Origin: Lachnospiraceae bacterium
Lineage (GTDB): Bacteria; Bacillota; Clostridia; Lachnospirales; Lachnospiraceae
Assembly: GCA_003520205.1 (NCBI GenBank)
Contig: DOVG01000222.1
Location: forward strand, 1 to 8,102
Reading direction: 5' to 3'
Length of the DNA: 8,102 nt
Shown: piece after piece, positions 6,817 to 8,102 of the stretch
Layout: every line of letters begins with the position of its first letter
Numbering within the stretch: position 1 is the first letter of the stretch
Program-made: the position numbers and the translations under genes
Notes under the pieces: generated by a model
Seen by the model: the letters and a program-made list of their open reading frames with translations, nothing else
Databases searched by the model: none
What the model was told of the DNA's origin: nothing

Positions 6817-7521
6817 TTACCATTCTATTTCAGATATGTCCACGGGACTATCATTCATTTTAACGCTTGATATAGTTCCACTCTTAACCTTTATGACACG
6901 GTCAGCCATAGCGGTAATTGCCTGATTATGTGTTATAACTATAACCGTCATACCATTTTTCCTGCAAGTATCCTGAAGAAGCTTCAGAACTGATTTTCCT
7001 GTATTATAGTCCAGCGCACCAGTAGGTTCATCACACAGAAGAAGCTTCGGATTCTTTGCAAGCGCTCTGGCTATAGCAACTCTTTGCTGTTCTCCTCCGG
7101 AAAGCTGTGCAGGAAAATTCTTCATTCTGTCCTCCAGCCCTACCTCTGTAAGAACCGTAGCTGCATCTATAGGATCCTTTGTGAGTTCCGATGCAAGTTC
7201 CACATTTTCGAGTGCCGTCAGATTCTGAACAAGATTATAAAACTGGAATACAAAACCAACATCGTATCGCCTGTACGCTGTCAGTTCCTTTTTCTTATAC
7301 GTGGATATGTCATTTCCATCTATGATTACCTGTCCCGAGGACATGGTATCCATACCACCGAGAATATTGAGAATAGTCGTCTTTCCTGCGCCTGATGCAC
7401 CTACTATTACACAGAATTCTCCCTTCTGTATTTCAAAGCTTACATCGCGAAGCGCCTGTATCTCAACCTCGCCGGTCTTATATATTTTCTTTACATCTTT
7501 AAATTCAACATATGCACTCAT
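6817..7521 (-). CDS. ABC transporter ATP-binding protein, MacB/LolD/FtsE type
   Basis: This 234-residue cytoplasmic ATPase drives the adjacent FtsX-like permease and probably acts as a dimer. All motifs are intact: Walker A GASGAGKT (41-48), Q-loop Q93, signature LSGGEQQR (140-147), Walker B LLLCDEPT (160-167) with D164 and catalytic E165, D-loop GALD (168-171) and switch H198. The length and the LSGGEQQR signature fit the MacB/LolD/FtsE branch, whose partners are FtsX-like permeases. The ATG at 7521 has AAAGGA (7529-7534) seven bases upstream. The gene lies 33 bases after the upstream membrane protein gene and 9 before the permease gene, so these genes are almost surely co-transcribed. The short tail (about 221-234) is variable in the family. 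The transported or remodelled substrate cannot be read from the sequence. Confidence 0.97.
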   Translation of the reverse strand: MSAYVEFKDVKKIYKTGEVEIQALRDVSFEIQKGEFCVIVGASGAGKTTILNILGGMDTMSSGQVIIDGNDISTYKKKELTAYRRYDVGFVFQFYNLVQNLTALENVELASELTKDPIDAATVLTEVGLEDRMKNFPAQLSGGEQQRVAIARALAKNPKLLLCDEPTGALDYNTGKSVLKLLQDTCRKNGMTVIVITHNQAITAMADRVIKVKSGTISSVKMNDSPVDISEIEW

Positions 7522-7554
7522 ATATTTATCCTTTTCCCAGAGGTAAAATCACAT

Positions 7555-8102
7555 TTACTTTGTTACAGTTGCCCATAATTTTTTCTTTTGAGAATCTGTA
7601 AGCGGCGTACCATCAAAGGATATTTCCTTTATCTCATATATATTATTCTTTGCATTTTTTTCAAATGAAAGATCTATATTTATTCCATTTGGATTATTAT
7701 AATTTGTGTTACCAATATTAACTTCCTTGGGACCTGTACCTGAAATAACTATGCTCTCTTTCCCGCCTTCAGATAAGGCTTCTATCTCCTGAATACCTTT
7801 GTTTTCAAGAGATTTTATTGTCGTTCCCAGAGGTTTTCCATTTTCATCCTGCTGCTCCATCAGCTCTACAGCCGCATGTCTTGTGTATTCATCTTCGGTA
7901 TAAATAATTGTCTTTCCATACCTAGTAACAGCCTGTCCGGCAGTAACTCCCAGCATTATCCATGCAAAACAAGTGAGCAGTGTGCAGACTATTCCAAGTC
8001 CCATTCGCCCATTTACAACTTTATTTCTGTAAACAGGGTAAAAGATTCCTAGAATTATGGCAAAGAGAAAAAGCGCTGCCTTCCTTGCCTCAAGTATAAA
8101 TA
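7555..8102 (-). CDS. Membrane protein with external C-terminal domain (partial, start beyond right edge)
   Basis: The reading frame stays open to the right edge, so the visible 181 residues are only the C-terminal part; the Met at 8004 is internal, in the middle of a membrane pair. Helix 1 (ALFLFAIILGIFYPVY) and helix 2 (from GLGIVCTLL to LGVTAGQAV) are joined by a short basic loop, RNKVVNGR, which should be cytoplasmic. That puts the C-terminal 110 or so residues outside the cell. That domain is polar, with an Asn/Gly-rich stretch (GNTNYNNPNG), no cysteine and no catalytic motif I recognise. It lies 33 bases before the ATPase gene, suggesting it belongs to the same operon and may be an accessory or sensing part of the ABC system. 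I do not recognise the family; the missing N-terminus could hold the informative domain. Confidence 0.8.
   Translation of the reverse strand, partial: FILEARKAALFLFAIILGIFYPVYRNKVVNGRMGLGIVCTLLTCFAWIMLGVTAGQAVTRYGKTIIYTEDEYTRHAAVELMEQQDENGKPLGTTIKSLENKGIQEIEALSEGGKESIVISGTGPKEVNIGNTNYNNPNGINIDLSFEKNAKNNIYEIKEISFDGTPLTDSQKKKLWATVTK

Noticed and set aside
7084..7546. Two plus-strand open frames opposite the ATPase gene
   Set aside because: The minus-strand frame carries every ABC ATPase motif, so these are shadows.
7555..8004. Complete gene starting at the Met at 8004
   Set aside because: The frame stays open upstream to the window edge and encodes another membrane helix, so the Met is internal.

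Overview
The window looks like chromosomal DNA of a low-GC (roughly 40% by eye) Gram-positive bacterium. The split transketolase, AGGAGG-type ribosome binding sites and protein style suggest Clostridia, probably near Lachnospiraceae; this is an inference from style, not a marker gene. All supported genes lie on the minus strand, so transcription runs from high to low coordinates. No rRNA, tRNA, CRISPR array or complete mobile element was seen.

Layout in transcription order. (1) 8102-7555: the end of a membrane protein with two transmembrane helices and an external C-terminal domain; its start is outside the window. (2) 7521-6817: an ABC ATPase of the MacB/LolD/FtsE type. (3) 6807-3325: a 1160-residue FtsX-like permease with about 8 transmembrane helices and a very long coiled-coil insert. 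(4) 3229-2105: a membrane-anchored endonuclease/exonuclease/phosphatase (EEP) family hydrolase facing outward. (5) 2089-1328: an unrecognised single-pass membrane protein. These five are closely spaced and may form one envelope-associated operon, possibly with an internal promoter before the EEP gene. (6) After a 129-base gap with a good promoter come the two subunits of a split transketolase, N-terminal (1198-362) then C-terminal (374 to the window edge), overlapping by 13 bases. They form a separate metabolic unit of the non-oxidative pentose phosphate pathway.

The most interesting part is the permease insert. It reads as an antiparallel coiled-coil hairpin with exactly 21 regular heptads in each arm (core positions 288-428 and 443-583) around a Pro-containing turn at 430-436. 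The outer part of arm 1 is built of Leu/small heptads, and the directly opposed part of arm 2 of 14 perfect Tyr/Gly heptads. Both arms lose heptad phase at about the same distance from the turn. This predicts a stiff extracellular stalk some 20-25 nm long. With the outward-facing EEP hydrolase and two further membrane proteins with external domains, it forms a candidate uncharacterised surface system.
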